Assembly: GCA_024704765.1 (NCBI GenBank)
Contig: JAKMXF010000277.1
Coordinates: forward strand, 475,706-539,705
From: Oopsacas minuta
Taxonomy: Eukaryota > Porifera > Hexactinellida > Lyssacinosida > Leucopsacidae
Direction of reading: 5' to 3'
DNA: 64,000 bases
Shown: positions 23,290 through 35,213 of the stretch, piece by piece
Numbering within the stretch: position 1 is the stretch's first letter
Layout of the letters: every line of letters begins with the position of its first letter
Program-made: the position numbers and the translations under genes
The notes under the pieces: generated by a model
What the model saw: only the letters and a program-made list of their open reading frames with translations
Told to the model about the DNA's origin: nothing
Databases searched by the model: none

Positions 23290-23740
23290 ATACATTAACA
23301 AAATGTACTATCATGGTATGGGAAGTCGGGTATATACTACAAAATAGCTATCCTTAGCGATAATTGGATATAAATAAAAATTTGTCTTCCCAGGTCATAC
23401 GGTAACTCAAGAATAGGGAACTTTTATTACAAATTTTTGACATTTTCTACAAAATCTATAGATCAAATCGTATATTATCTGTGAAATGAAAGAAGCAATA
23501 TTTTAGGCTCTACAAGGGATCAAAGAATGACATATTTTAGTAAATAAATGCTTACTAGGCACATATTTTGACAAATTCGGAAAATCCTAGAATTATGCAA
23601 TACATTTATTCCGGCAAAAATGCGCCGTTTCTACAATATAGCAATCACTTGTCCTTTGCTATATCGGGTAACGTATCCCTAGTCCAAGATCCACAGTTAC
23701 TGTTTAGCTTCATGTATAGTAAGCTAGGTTTAACCTAGTG
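23290..23740 (+). repeat. Dispersed repeat R1, copy 1
   Basis: Shares with 34580-34875 the blocks aaaatgtactatcatggtatggg, ggatataaa, gcgccgtttctacaatata, gcaatcacttgtc, tatatcgg(g/a)taacgtatcc and the tail agttactgtt...tgtatag. A fragment occurs near 57065-57100 and another near 62777-62805. Non-coding; type unknown. Confidence 0.6.
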
Positions 23741-24159
23741 GTCGCATGATCGCAACCGGCCAATATTCTCGGCATGAGGCAGCTCCGAATTGAATATAGC
23801 CACTTACATTATGACAGAAAAGAATGTATAAAAGTCAAAATGGCCCAAAATGGTGTTAGACAAACACAATGAAGGAGTTGTCATAAAGAAACACAAAAAA
23901 TTTTACGACTTCGTTTTAACCTAACCCGCACCTAAATTGAGATTTTAGCAAGTCTTTGCAATAATAAAATGAACATTTCATTGGACGTCATAAATGACAT
24001 ATTCACATTATTCAGTTAACACTATGGAAAATTCAATTTGTTGGTGTAAATTGATTTTGGAGGCACACATGGTTTGTAAATGAAGAATAATGCTGATTTT
24101 GAGGAGAAATTTGAATAGATTGGGTAGCAATACCAAGTATGCTGTTTTTTTAGCGTCCC

Positions 24160-24365
24160 ATAACCCCCGAATATAAAATTATGAACCACACAAAATGTTG
24201 AAGAGCGAAGATCGGGAAATAATATGGAATAGTGTGATAGTATAAGGGGTGTAATTTGTAAACGTGACGATATATTCATTTAATATTCTGTGTGAATCCC
24301 TTAATCCATTAAGGAAGTGATTTGATGAAATTACAGCCTAAAAAACTGGAATTATCACCTGGGGA
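24160..24365 (-). repeat. Right arm of the ~200-bp inverted repeat pair
   Basis: Reverse-complement partner of 22888-23085, about 75-80% identical by eye, ending near the shared cccagrtgayaattcc motif. Confidence 0.7.
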
Positions 24366-24589
24366 ATGTTTTCTAAATTTTGGCATGAATGACAAAGAGA
24401 ATAATCCAGAAAATTTCAACGAGTGTGTATTGAATGTTAGATAGATGTTGCCTGTGACACAAGTGGTACAAATGTATAATATTAAAACTAAATTAAATCT
24501 ATCTATCTATATGTAAGTATGTATACAGCATAAATCGGAGAAGGCGTAACCATCTGGAAACCAAAATTAGTACGTAATAACCGAGTGTA

Positions 24590-24835
24590 GGTCTTATCCT
24601 AGCCCTACAGTGTAGGTTTAATGATTTTGGCCAAATGCACTTATCATGGAATTATTACACCATAATTACAATACAAAAATGTGAATTTCCAAATTTCAAG
24701 AATTTTTAGAAATTCTTAATAAGGAAAGAAGAGCCGAGATTACTAACCAAAAGCCACGCTTTTGGAGGTCCAGCGTCACGAGATATGCCCATTAAATATA
24801 ATTTGGAGGGACCATGTAGAATCTAATCTTCGAAT
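24590..24835 (+). repeat. Dispersed repeat R2, copy 1 (short)
   Basis: Matches 29530-30060 and 33600-33990 through the blocks attttggccaaa, catggaattattac, the accaaaagccac block, and ccattaaat(a/g)yaattt. Non-coding. Confidence 0.55.
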
Positions 24836-25184
24836 TTCCGCTATCTATTATATTCGAGGCACGAAGTACCAAGTATACCTCGTTAAGTAGAGACCAAAAG
24901 TCTAAGAAATGTTGCTGTTTCATATTTAAGCTCAACCTGTGGCACTAAATGGTGCGGAGTGACATAGCAAGCGAAGTGCGGTAATGTATGACATGTAACT
25001 TTTCATAGAATAGGAAAGAAACTCACGGTATTTAACCAAAGATAACATCAAGTTTGAAAGTTAATTACATAACTAGTTCAAGAAAATCTCTCTCGTACCA
25101 CCTAATAAATAAATGCATTACTTAAATTTAATAACCGACACACTCTCAAATTTTGAAATTAAAAGAAGTCAATTGATTGTATAC

Positions 25185-25346
25185 ATGGCAAATGTGCCAT
25201 CCACGGTCTCAACTGCAACTCAAGAACTTGCGAACTTTATGGAAACAAATCAGTTATCAGGGCGGAAATATGATTTAGATGTTAAAATATTTCGTAATTC
25301 TGGAGTGTCTCAAAGATTAAGTTTGAATAATACCCATTTCCCCTGG
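25185..25346 (+). other. Possible isolated plus-strand exon, weak
   Basis: An open frame starting ATGGCAAATGTG runs 162 bases to a donor-like CTG|GTACGT. It is open further upstream as well. No domain is recognised, no partner exon in phase was found, and it lies in an intron of the opposite-strand gene. I regard it as more likely chance than gene. Confidence 0.15.
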
Positions 25347-25520
25347 TACGTATTAATTATTTTGATATTAAGAAAACAAAAAGACTTCCCATTCTGTATA
25401 AAATTATTACAATAGACCTGGAGTTTGCATTAATATAATGAAACGGAAATTAATGCCATGAAAAGGCTATATTCAATGCTGTGCCTAGTTTCGAAAAATC
25501 AATCTTAGAGTATATACATA

Positions 25521-26820
25521 CAGGGTGTCTAATAAGTTCTGTTATACATTTTCGCGCCTTAGACAGTAGCTATTAATATACTTATGAAGTAATCTTCTAG
25601 AATTTCTTGTAGCATTTTTGGCGCTCTTTCAAATTATACCAAGTATATATCATTCAAGTTGATGATTTCCCAGAAAATCATGTTAGAAGAAATTCGTTCA
25701 AAAATTGTCACTTTTCACGAATCTGGATTTAGCAATAGTGAAATTCTAAAAAGGCTAAAAAATGATAAAGTGAATCCCATGTTGATCTATCGCACAATAA
25801 AACGATATATAGAGACTGGCAGCGTGTCCGACAGGAAACGAATTGGTCGTCCAAGATCCGCCCGCACACCAGCCTTGAAGAATAGTGTTAGATGTCGAAT
25901 CCTAAGAAATCCCTGGCGTTCAATGTGAAAAATGTCTCGTGAATTCTGTGTCAATCACGAAACGATGCGGAAATTGGTTGTAGAGGACCTAGGAATGAAG
26001 TCCTATAAGCGGAAAAACGTACACCATCTTAACGACTCCATACGTCGTAAGCGACTCGAAAGATGCATACAACTAAAAGCCCGATTCGCTCCTGGGACTG
26101 AAGATCAGATTCTCTTCTCAGATGAGAAGCTGTTCACCGTTGAGGAGGCAAGCAATCGTCAAAACGACCGTATACTTGCTTCTCGAAGTCAGGATATCCC
26201 AGATAGCATCAAGTACATTGATAGAGTCCAGAAGCCTCTTTCTCTGATGGTATGGGCGGGAGTGTCGGCAGACTCACGGACAAACCTGATTTTTGTCCCC
26301 CAAGGAGTGAAAATAAACTCCCAGACGTACAGAGAACTGGTCTTGGAGCCTGAAATTGCGTCTGCGGGTGAGAAGCTCTTTCAAAGCCATCCTTGGACTT
26401 ACCAACAAGACTCTGCGCTTGCACATGCTTCAAAAGTATCCCAGAGTTGGTTCCGTGAGCAAAATATCGATTTCATAAGTAAGGATGAATGGCCACCATC
26501 AAGCCCAGATTTAAACCCACTCGACTATTCTGTTTGGGCAGGGCCTGTGCGAAATCTCACAAGAGTTTGGAGTCCCTCAAAGTTAGTTTGTTGAGTGAAT
26601 GGCAGAAAATCCCACAGGAGGAGCTGCGAAAAGCTGTCCATCAGTTTCGGAGCAGACTAACTTCCGTAATTCATAAAAAGGGAGGCTATATTGAATGATA
26701 TTTGTAATTTGTAATTAGGAACATAAGTCCTAAGAAAATAAGGAAGTTTCATGGCTTTACAATGGATAAATTTGAAATTATTGGGGAATTGATATATAAC
26801 AGAACTTATTAGACACCCTG
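25521..26820 (+). mobile_element. mariner/Tc1-superfamily element, DD37D (maT-like)
   Basis: Perfect terminal inverted repeats of at least 26 bp: cagggtgtctaataagttc at 25521 and its reverse complement ending at 26820. Both are flanked by the TA duplication of this superfamily (25519-25520 and 26821-26822). The 1.3-kb length is normal for an autonomous element. It lies about 100 bp from the exon at 26924-27083, in intron 3, in the opposite orientation to the host gene. Near-identical termini and only two coding lesions suggest it is among the younger insertions. Confidence 0.93.
25659..26698 (+). pseudogene. DD37D mariner-like transposase, two lesions
   Basis: The frame starts near 25659 with a helix-turn-helix region (SGFSNSEILKRL) and a GRPRS AT-hook-like motif (about 25850). 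The catalytic domain follows: first Asp in LFSDEKLF near 26120, second in YQQDSALAHAS near 26405, third in SPDLNPLDYSVW near 26515. I count 37 residues between the second and third, the DD37D signature of the maT group. A single in-frame TGA interrupts at 25926-25928. A one-base frameshift near 26535 moves the C-terminus into another frame, which runs to 26698. Otherwise full length, about 345 residues. Confidence 0.92.
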
Positions 26821-26923
26821 TATACCTGTGGAAGTTAAACAACATTCATCTTAACACGAATATGATACAGATGTGTCTAGAGCACTAACATTATTGATGA
26901 ATTAAATTGCCTAATTGAAATAC

Positions 26924-27083
26924 CTAGAACATACTCTTCATCATTAATACAAACTTTCTTATATCTGCGTCGCAACCTTTTCCAATCTACTTCAGTAGAA
27001 TTTTGAACTTCGAAACTATTCTTGTATTCTAATGTCGCATTAAGGATAAGATTTCCATCGAAGATATTATCTAGTCTACTCAT
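26924..27083 (-). CDS. PRUNE2-like gene, exon 3
   Basis: This exon encodes 53 codons plus one base: MSRLDNIFDGN..., ending INDEEYVL and the first base of a split Asp codon. The 3-prime splice site is strong (pyrimidine-rich, ending ctcttttag just above 27083). The donor is CTAG|GTATTTC at 26924/26923. Joined to the next exon, it reads INDEEYVL-D-MELIENY. This aligns without gaps to the BNIP2/caytaxin segment just before the BCH domain (pattern W-x-x-V-x-I-G-E-Q-x-x-R-[ILV]-D-M). The Trp position is Tyr here. That continuity across a 14.5-kb intron is the best evidence that both exons belong to one gene. Confidence 0.8.
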
Positions 27084-28152
27084 CTAAAAGAGAAAAATGA
27101 AAATAATAAGCAAGGACACCCTTACAAGAAACAAGGGACTTGTAAACATTATTAATAAAGATGATTGAACATAGAGGGTGTTACTAATTAGCTCAATTAA
27201 TAATCAATAAGTAAATCGGGTTTCGAAGTAGACAATATTGGAGTAGAGCTGAGCGATCACAACACGAACTACATTAGTGTCATGTTCGTGTATCACTTTC
27301 AGTCCTTCCTGTCGAGTTAACATGAATTTGGAAACGACGCTCGGCTAAATAGTGGACAGAAATAGAGTAAATGAGAAACCGAATATTCACTAGTATACAA
27401 AGATTGTCAACACAATATTATCGATTTTTGACGGAAAATTAATGAAAATTTGGTGAAATAATAATGAATTTTATAGAAAAGAATGTTTTATTGTAAAAAG
27501 TAAAAACACTCTTTTTCTATAAATTAATGTAATTGATCATTTTTTGGGAAATACCGCTATTTTTCCCAACGTTTTTTTAAATTCACTTTTTCAATTATCC
27601 CACTCTCAGTTACAAATACATTACCCGGCCAAAAAGTATTGGAACATTATACCACTTGTGGCACACGGCGAGAATATATTGAAAGATTCAATGGATTTAG
27701 CAGAAAGTAGACCAATAGCTTGTTATCATATGTAGTTTATGATATATTAATGTCCAAAGTTGTTAGATATCATCTTTGCCTATAAGCTAAGGTGGGATGC
27801 CTTTGGTGTCAGGTGTCTATTCACAGTTAACTAGAGTTACAAATATCATGTAGTAACACGCATATACAACAAATATTATATTACTTAAGTATAACATCTA
27901 GATTATTTTATCTAAGTAATGGTTAAAGAAGCGAATAGAAAGTCAATTATAGATGTTTGTGAATTGCATGGTCTACAACATTTTGATCTTGATGGATCTC
28001 CAGACTGACAACATCGCTCACAGAGTATAGATCTCTGATTGCTCACTGAAACAGGATCACTTTGTGAGGCTAATCATACAAAAATATCTATAATAATAAT
28101 TTCGTAACTATCTTTCCGAGCAAAAGTTTCTCAATATTCTCTTACTAACTTG
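27084..28152. other. Intron 2 sequence, no supported gene
   Basis: AT-rich. A plus-strand open frame at 27544-27735 follows a pyrimidine-rich stretch with an AG, but no partner exon or domain was found. Nothing else is recognised. Confidence 0.4.
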
Positions 28153-28720
28153 TTACATTCTTCTGACCCTTCCAGAGAATTCTGTTAAGCAAAATCCAGA
28201 ATTAGATTCACGTAACAATTCCTCGAAGTGAGCTAATAATTTATGTAGAGTTGTTGTGATGCTCACCCAGGGAAATGTATCTAAAATCAATAAATAGGTG
28301 TCTTTGCATATTCTACCCAACTCCACTGTGTTCACTCTTCTACTGGAATTAGACACTCTGAGCATAGTAGCATGTTTAGCATGTATCTTGGCTATAGCTG
28401 ATCGATGGGGAATTACAATCGTAGAAAGAAACACTCCAAGAAACCAGTTTCATTATAAATGCCATCTGAGCTACGTTCCCTGTAGAGGTTGTTCCACCAC
28501 CTGGCTCAGGTTGATGAACTTTCAAACCTGCCTTTCTTGAATTGGAGTTTGAAGAAATTTTATAGACTGTTTGATCGGGGGAGAAGTTGGAGACCAGCTG
28601 AACTTTTTGATATGAAGGTGATAGACCAACAAATACAACTACCGAAAGATGCAAGTTTACGAATGTAGTGGAGTGGCTGATTTATGTCTATTGTAGAAAT
28701 AGGTTTGTCAGTCAAGTCGA
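28153..28720 (-). pseudogene. Fragment of an uncharacterised transposon-type protein
   Basis: In two frames on the minus strand are a VHQPEPGGGTTSTGN stretch (about 28510) and, about 70 residues later, WVSITTTLHKLLAHFEELL (about 28240). I recall both, in that order, in large uncharacterised proteins repeated through arthropod genomes, where they read like PPGGTSNDGNTAR and MPVTVHKIL. The remaining parts of such a protein are not visible and the frames are broken. Assignment is from memory of motifs and uncertain. Confidence 0.4.
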
Positions 28721-29529
28721 AACGCACAGCATTCGAATGTACAAAAATGGAATCTGTATCTTCAAAATGTGAGAAAATTGTTTAGCGTCAGTTATGGTTC
28801 TGTCGATAAAATTACTGACACTAAATAATTTTTACGGGCCTCTGGGAGAATGGAGAATTAGGAGAGTTATTTAGCCAAACAACTGTAGAACCATCTAGGC
28901 CATCAGCAATTCTAAATGTTAATCGGAATTTTCACTAGCAGGGAGATTTACAGTTGATAATATTCTCTCAGAAGTTTGTGAACTTGAAGGAAGCTCGAAG
29001 TACATACATCAATTGGCTTAAGTGGGTCTGGAACAGGTTTATAGATGGCCGGGAGATCAAATTGTTTCTCAGTTCTGCTGCATATCTATTTGCTGGGAAG
29101 ACGATATTTTCTGGAATCATAGTTTGGCGAAATTGTGTATAAATTATTCTGCCTACTCCAACTAAATCGACCACAAATAATGCTTTATCTAGTGGAACAG
29201 AGTGAAATAGTACACAAATAAATACTGACGAAAGATGTGTCTACAAATTTTTACAATAAGCATCTGTAAATATCGTTCAGTTACTGAGTGCACATAGCAA
29301 AGTGTGATTATAGTTGCCTAACAAAAGTAGAGAATGGAAAGTGAGTGGATATTAAGTGTTGCGTATCGAAGAGAATCAAATATTACAATATTTGTATACT
29401 TTCCATAATAGTTTAACCAGAAAAATTTTCTAAGCTATAGATTACTTTGTGTTTTTGCGGGCAATAACAATTTTAAAAGAAAATTTAGTAATGATAACTT
29501 TAGTCCAGCGAGTCCCAAATTTAGATCGC

Positions 29530-30060
29530 TATCGGGCGAATTGTTAACACTGGTAATCTATCCATACAAATTTTTGGCATACAAGGGTATTTTGAGTCTG
29601 GCTCGGACAAGTTGGAGTCTTGGACGAAAATTCACAACTTTGACGAAATTATAACATCATTATCACCTCTTTGGATATTCTAAAATTACTATATTCGCCA
29701 CTGTTCAGCAAATATACATGTGAGATGGTTGAAATTTGAAAAACAGGGATACCTCAAGGTGCCAAATGTCCTGACTACATTATTTTGACCAAATGAAAAA
29801 TCATCATGGAATTGGTACGTCATCATGACTGTACATTGAAGCCAAAATTTCCGAATTTTGTGTTTTTTGAAAATTTCATAATACTGGAGGCACAAAGTGT
29901 CCAGGGGCTAACCAAAACCACATGACAACTCCAGTATTACCACAGAGGTCTTTAAATGGAATTTGGATGGTCCATGGATACTAACAAATAAAAATTTCTA
30001 AAATTTTAACCTCGAAGTATGTAGTGATCCCGTCACGTAGCAACCCAAAAGTACTGAGAA
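29530..30060 (+). repeat. Dispersed repeat R2, copy 2
   Basis: Shares with 33600-33990 the blocks ttggcatacaagggtattttg, acaagtt(g/t)gagt, catcatggaattggtacgtcatcatgact, aatttccgaatttt, ttcataatact, gacaactccagtattaccacag and tggataatgga-like ends. It is the longest copy. Non-coding. Confidence 0.65.
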
Positions 30061-30550
30061 ATTAGCTGTATATAATATATCTATATACACTACCTTAACA
30101 AAAGTAAGCGTACTCCCAAATATCCCATTGAAAATAGTATTATATTAGATCTAATGATCTGCCCTAATGTATTCACATTGTATGAGATATGGCAATTTTG
30201 AATCCTATTTTACTCATCCGAATTATATATGGAGGAATCTTCAATTAAATTAGATATCGAATTGTTTGAAAATAATCATGTCACTGTTTACGACTTTTTC
30301 AATATCACCCTAGTATAAGATGGGAACAAGTTCCGAAAAATGGCAATATTTGATAATTCCTAAGATGTAGCTAAGAGGTTGAGTGTTCTGCAATGGACAT
30401 TCTAATTCTGTAGAATAAGAATCTGAAATCAAAAGTGCAATATGCGATATATATTGAATTCTTGGCTGCTAAATATTTGACCTGTATTTTAAATGGATTT
30501 TTTAGACTGTTCGAACACTTTGGTAAGGAAATATATATATATCAAATAAC

Positions 30551-30716
30551 ATATATATGTAGCTAAACTATACTATAGTACAGTTTTGGTGAATTAGCTT
30601 TTCTATCTTCGAGGAAAGGTGATTTTTAGGCCTGATGAAAGTCACCTTTTTGGAATGTGGGTATAGAGATTTTGTATTACAAAAACTGTACTCTACTATA
30701 GCTCAGCTATATATAA
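30551..30716. repeat. Short MITE with ~40-bp inverted ends
   Basis: The left end tatatatgtagctaaactat continues with actatagtacagtttt. The right end at about 30672-30716 is its reverse complement with several changes. An inner hairpin (aaaggtga ... gtcacctttt) lies at about 30615-30650. It ends against the left terminus of the hAT element at 30718. Confidence 0.55.
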
Positions 30717-30717
30717 G

Positions 30718-33525
30718 CAGGGGCGTAGACAACATTTTTAGTTTGGGGGGGCTAACCCTCTGAGGTGTCACTATGGGATTTGACCAAAGTATAAATCAGT
30801 GGCATCAATTTGAATTAATTTGAACCGATGCTATAATCATATTTTCGCAGCTTTGTTTTACCATAGTGATGGTTTTACTTTCTAGGTTTCATTCAAAATG
30901 AGAATACTTTTTGGTGCTATAGTTAGATTTGAATAATTTTGAGGTTCATAAATTTCCGGCATACTATTTCTACGAATCTATCGAATATTGTTATATATTT
31001 AACACATCTCTGGTTTTTATTACTGGGCTTCATTCCACTTTGTATTTATATGTGTTTGTGATTAAATATTTAAAATTGTTAGCATTCATAATACGTTTAG
31101 ATATGGCCCTAGCTCGATGGCTCGTTCAAAAAGCTCAGTCAGGATCAGGAGAGACTGATAAAGATTCAAGTTTGCTTCCAAGATAATGAACAAATGCAAT
31201 TGTTGAGAACAGAAGGTGAATCCTCTAACGAAATTCAGTTAACACATCGAACCAGACAACCAGACATCCATATACCCCAAATGCCTCCCAACCAATCCTT
31301 TCATTCCCACTACGAACCTTTGGTAAACAACAGAGAGGATTTAACCTTTCATGATATAAAACATTCCCCTGGTTGCATTATCAAGAAGGTAGCGATAGTG
31401 TATTGTGTTTTTACTGCTTGGTGGCAGATAAACATGGTTTAAAGATATCAGGGTACATGGATGAAATGTTCACAAGCACTGGATTCAGCAATTGGAAAAA
31501 AGCAATAGAAAAATTCTAAAAACATCAAAGTTCAAAATCTCATCGTGAAGCTGTTGACCTTGTAATAACAATACCAAGCACAACCAAAGATGTTGGTGAA
31601 ATGTTGAACAAAAGTCATGCAGAGCAAAAGGATGAGAACAGACAAGTGCTGTTTAAAATTTTCAGCAGCGTTCGTTACCTTAATAGGCAAGGCATTGCTT
31701 TTCGTGGTCGATGGAAAACTGATGACCCTGAATTATTGAATGGTGAGTCAGACTCGAACTTTATACAGCTACTTAGAATACGAGCTGAAGACAATCCAAA
31801 TCTATTGAAGTGGCTTGACAAGTGTCAAGACAAATTTACTAGTCCAGACATACAAAATGAAATCCTCAAGCTGATGTCATTAAGGATATTGAGGGATATT
31901 GTACAACAGATTTCAGGGAAAATGTATACCATAATGGTTGATGAAACAACCGATCTGTCAAACACTGAACAAATGGTATTGTGCCTGCGTCACATTGATG
32001 ATGACTTAAATGTTCATGAAGAGCTCATTGGTCTCTACAGTTTGGAATCAACTTCTGCTGACAATATAATGTTGACAATTCAGGACATACTGTTGCGCTT
32101 GAATTTATCTATCAATAATTGCCGTGGTCAATGCTACGATGGAGCCAGCAACATGTCTGGAATACGATCAGGAGTTGCCACTAAAGTATCTTCTTTAGAA
32201 CCTCGAGCACTCTATACCCATTGTTATGGGCATGCATTGAACCTTGCTATTCAGGATGGAATTAAGGGCACAAAAGTTATGGAGGATACATTGAGTACAG
32301 TATATGAGATTACAAAACTAATTAAGAAATCGCCTAAAAGAGATGCAATCTTTAGCAAGTTAAAAGATGAAATTTCAGAGTGCTCTCTCGGGATTAGAAT
32401 ACTATGTCCAACACGATGGACAGTAAGGGCTGAAGCGTTTAGTTCCATCTCAGAGAATTATCACGTACTACAATTGACTTGGAATATAGCAAAAGATGCA
32501 ACAAAAGATACTGAATTAAAAGCTAGGATTGGAGGAGTTGCAGCACACATGGAAAAATTTGAATTCTTTTTTGGAGTTGAACTAGGACGAAAAATCTTAA
32601 ACATGACCGATAATTTGTCTCGGTCATTGCAAACTAAAACGATATCAGCACATGAAGGACAAACCCTTGTGAAGATAACGCTTTCTACACTCCTGAAAAT
32701 GAGAACTGAGATTAACTTCAATTTGTTTTGGAAGTATGTAGAATGTAGAAGATCATCAATCGAGGTTTCTTCTCCGGCACTCCCCAGAAAAAGGAAAATT
32801 CCCCGAAGATATGAAACAGATGGAAATACTACAGAGTACCCAACTAGTGTTGAGGAACGTTATAGAAAAATTTATTTTCAAATAATTGATCTAACTATGG
32901 CAGCTATCAAGGACAGATTTGATCAGAAAGGATTCCAGATGCTCTAAAATTTAGAAACAGCCCTGACTAGTTCAGAAAACGCCAGTGATTCAGATTTGAT
33001 TGGTTCTATAATCGCATTCTACGGAGATGACTTTACCCATGCAGACCGTCTTCAAATGCAGTTGAAACTCTTGCATTGCAGTGGAGCAGCTTTGACGGAT
33101 TTGCCATCAATAATAACTTATCTCAAATCTTTGAATAGTACAGAAAATCTTTCTTCTCAGAGGTAATCAAAATAGTGAAATTAATTCTTGTGATCCCAGC
33201 AACTAATGCCATAAGTGAAAGAAGTTTCAGTGCAGTCCGCAGACTTAAGACCTGGCTGCGTACAACTACATGCCAAGCACGATTGAATTGGTGCTTGTTA
33301 CTTCATGTGCACAAACAAAGAACGGACGGTTTACCATTAAAAGAATTAGTAAATGAATTTGTTACTTGTAATGAGAGTAGGATGCGTTTGTTTGGAAGAT
33401 ATCCAGAATAACTTCATGAATTATTAATAAAGCATAATTTCACATATGTTTTCAAGAATTTTCGGGAATTGATGAGGCAAAATTTGGGGGCCTAAGCCCC
33501 AAGCCCCCCCTTGTCTACGGCTATG
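30718..33525 (+). mobile_element. hAT transposon (DUF4371/ZMYM-like), about 2.8 kb
   Basis: Ends caggggcgtagacaa and ttgtctacggctatg form an inverted pair with two or three differences. Next to them lie G-rich (ttggggggg) and C-rich (agccccccc) inner tracts, as seen in this hAT group. The 8-bp flanks (tatataag, ataaggaa) do not match convincingly, so the exact ends or the duplication are eroded. The gene is on the plus strand with a long open core. It lies in intron 2, opposite in orientation to the host gene. Confidence 0.8.
31104..33411 (+). pseudogene. DUF4371-type hAT transposase with TTF-type finger, few lesions
   Basis: A TTF-like zinc-finger region is at about 31280-31560 (HYEPLVNN, CCxFT-like YCVFTAWWQ, FSNWKKAIEKF). 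The 448-codon open frame 31601-32947 then holds the catalytic region: MVDETTDLSNTEQ near 31940 with the first Asp, QCYDGASNMSG near 32140, THCYGHALNLAI near 32220, and the ILCPTRWTVRAEA block near 32400. The C-terminal dimerisation helix region is at 33175-33411 (PATNAISERSFSAVRRLKTWLR). I see stops at about 31519 and 32945-32947 and frameshifts near 31420 and 33165. These proteins are cousins of the '52 kDa repressor' and ZMYM1 hAT-derived genes. Confidence 0.9.
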
Positions 33526-33599
33526 ATAAGGAATCTGTATATATATTTGCTAAGGGAGTGTACATGATGTGTGTTAGGAATTGATTGAAGAAACCGGCG

Positions 33600-33990
33600 G
33601 GCCCCCAGGGATGATTCTTGGCATACAGAGGTATTTTGTGCCTGGTTCCAACAAGTTTAAGTTTGGGACGAAATTAGGCCGTTATAGTCACATTTCTGGA
33701 TTATAGAAAATCACAGTATTAGCTACTGCTCGGTAAATGTTAGATGTCAGTACCCCCACAATATACCACACGTTCTAACGTCATTTTGGCCAAAGGCTAA
33801 CTCATCATGGGATTATTACGTCACCATGACTAAAAGAAATCAAAATTTCCCGAATTTCAATATTTCAGTCAATTTCATAATACTTTAGCACTAAGTGCCC
33901 ATATTACCATACCAAAAGCCACGTAGCAGCTCCAGTATTACCACAGAAGGCCATTAAATGCAATTTGTATGGATAATGGATAATATAAAC
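33600..33990 (+). repeat. Dispersed repeat R2, copy 3
   Basis: Parallel to 29530-30060. Landmarks are ttggcatacagaggtattttg, catcatgggattattacgtcacc, tttcataatactttagcac, and cagctccagtattaccacagaagg. Non-coding. Confidence 0.65.
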
Positions 33991-34579
33991 CGACATGGAT
34001 TATAATGTGCGAAATTAGTTTATGTGCGAATGGATCAGCTGATTAACAACATAACATTACTGGCGGCCTCTTTATAGATCCAAAACATCCAACATACTTG
34101 ACCACCAAATTTTCCTTGAAATCATGTACGTATATCATCGAGGGCCCTAGGCGAAGGGATCCTGAAATTACAGGAAAATTTGATTATTTGAGGTTGTTAA
34201 ACACTTTTAAGGTGTCTTCTGGAGTATCAGTCCATTTTGAATGAAAATCTTAGGAAATATAGTTTGAGTGTGTACTCATGTTGATACTTTTGGGCAATGG
34301 TCATTTTGACATAGGCAGAGATCCAAATTTAATGTGTTGTTATTTATTAATATCATAGAAATTTAGATATACACGTAGTGCATGTATTGCCTGCCTCTTC
34401 TCAAACTATAAATTTTCATTCATATCAAAATCACTAGATGTTCATTATTTAACCAGCTTTCTCTTTACCTCCAATCAACAAATAGAAATTGGCATATAAA
34501 TTGACATGACTTAATCGTGAATATCCTATATATGGTCATTTTCAAGGTTTGCGCGGTAATATTTAGAGCTATCATACCA

Positions 34580-34875
34580 AAATGTATTACAAGGGTATGG
34601 GAAGTAGAATATGGACTATATAATGGCAGAACTGATTAGACTATAATTTATACGGTTACCGAGTTATAAGTGGATATAAACAAAATTGGCCATCCATGGT
34701 CCTTACTATAACTCAGGAACGTGCCAAATTATCATGTGAAATTTATTCAAGCAAAATGCTCCGTTTCTGCAGTATAGAAATCACTTGTCATTTGATATAT
34801 CGGATAACGTATCCGTAGTCAAAATCTACAAGTTACTGTTAGGACTTCTGTATAGCAGGCTATAAGCTCTCCCAT
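34580..34875 (+). repeat. Dispersed repeat R1, copy 2
   Basis: Matches 23290-23740, e.g. aaaatgtattacaagggtatggg, ctccgtttctgcagtataga, and atatcggataacgtatcc. In this copy and in copy 1, an R2 copy lies within 0.9-1.3 kb on the same strand, though in the opposite order. Confidence 0.6.
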
Positions 34876-35213
34876 TCTTTGAAATCATGATTACCTTGAT
34901 CAAAAGTATACCCTTCTCGGTTACCAAGGCGGGTACTCGCTTAATGAATACACGGCATTCCACCGTGTTGGGGATTCTCTACCTACTCTCAGGACTTGAA
35001 TAGATGCATGGGGTTTATTGACCAAGATCACAAGAGCCATATTTAGCGGTGCCTTGGCCATTTCAGAAGCACTAACTAAACCGGAGAAAAAGTCAATCTG
35101 GTTATCAGGCTACTAATCCTGCCTATCATAACTTGACTACTATCGAGAGGTGGATCCAACTCCCTTAGTATCTCAAATGCTTCACCTAGGGTTTTATCAC
35201 TGAGTGTTGCAAT

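Noticed and set aside
27544-27735. Plus-strand open frame after a pyrimidine-rich AG, possible terminal exon
   Set aside because: No upstream exon in matching phase, no domain, and it lies in an intron of the opposite-strand gene.
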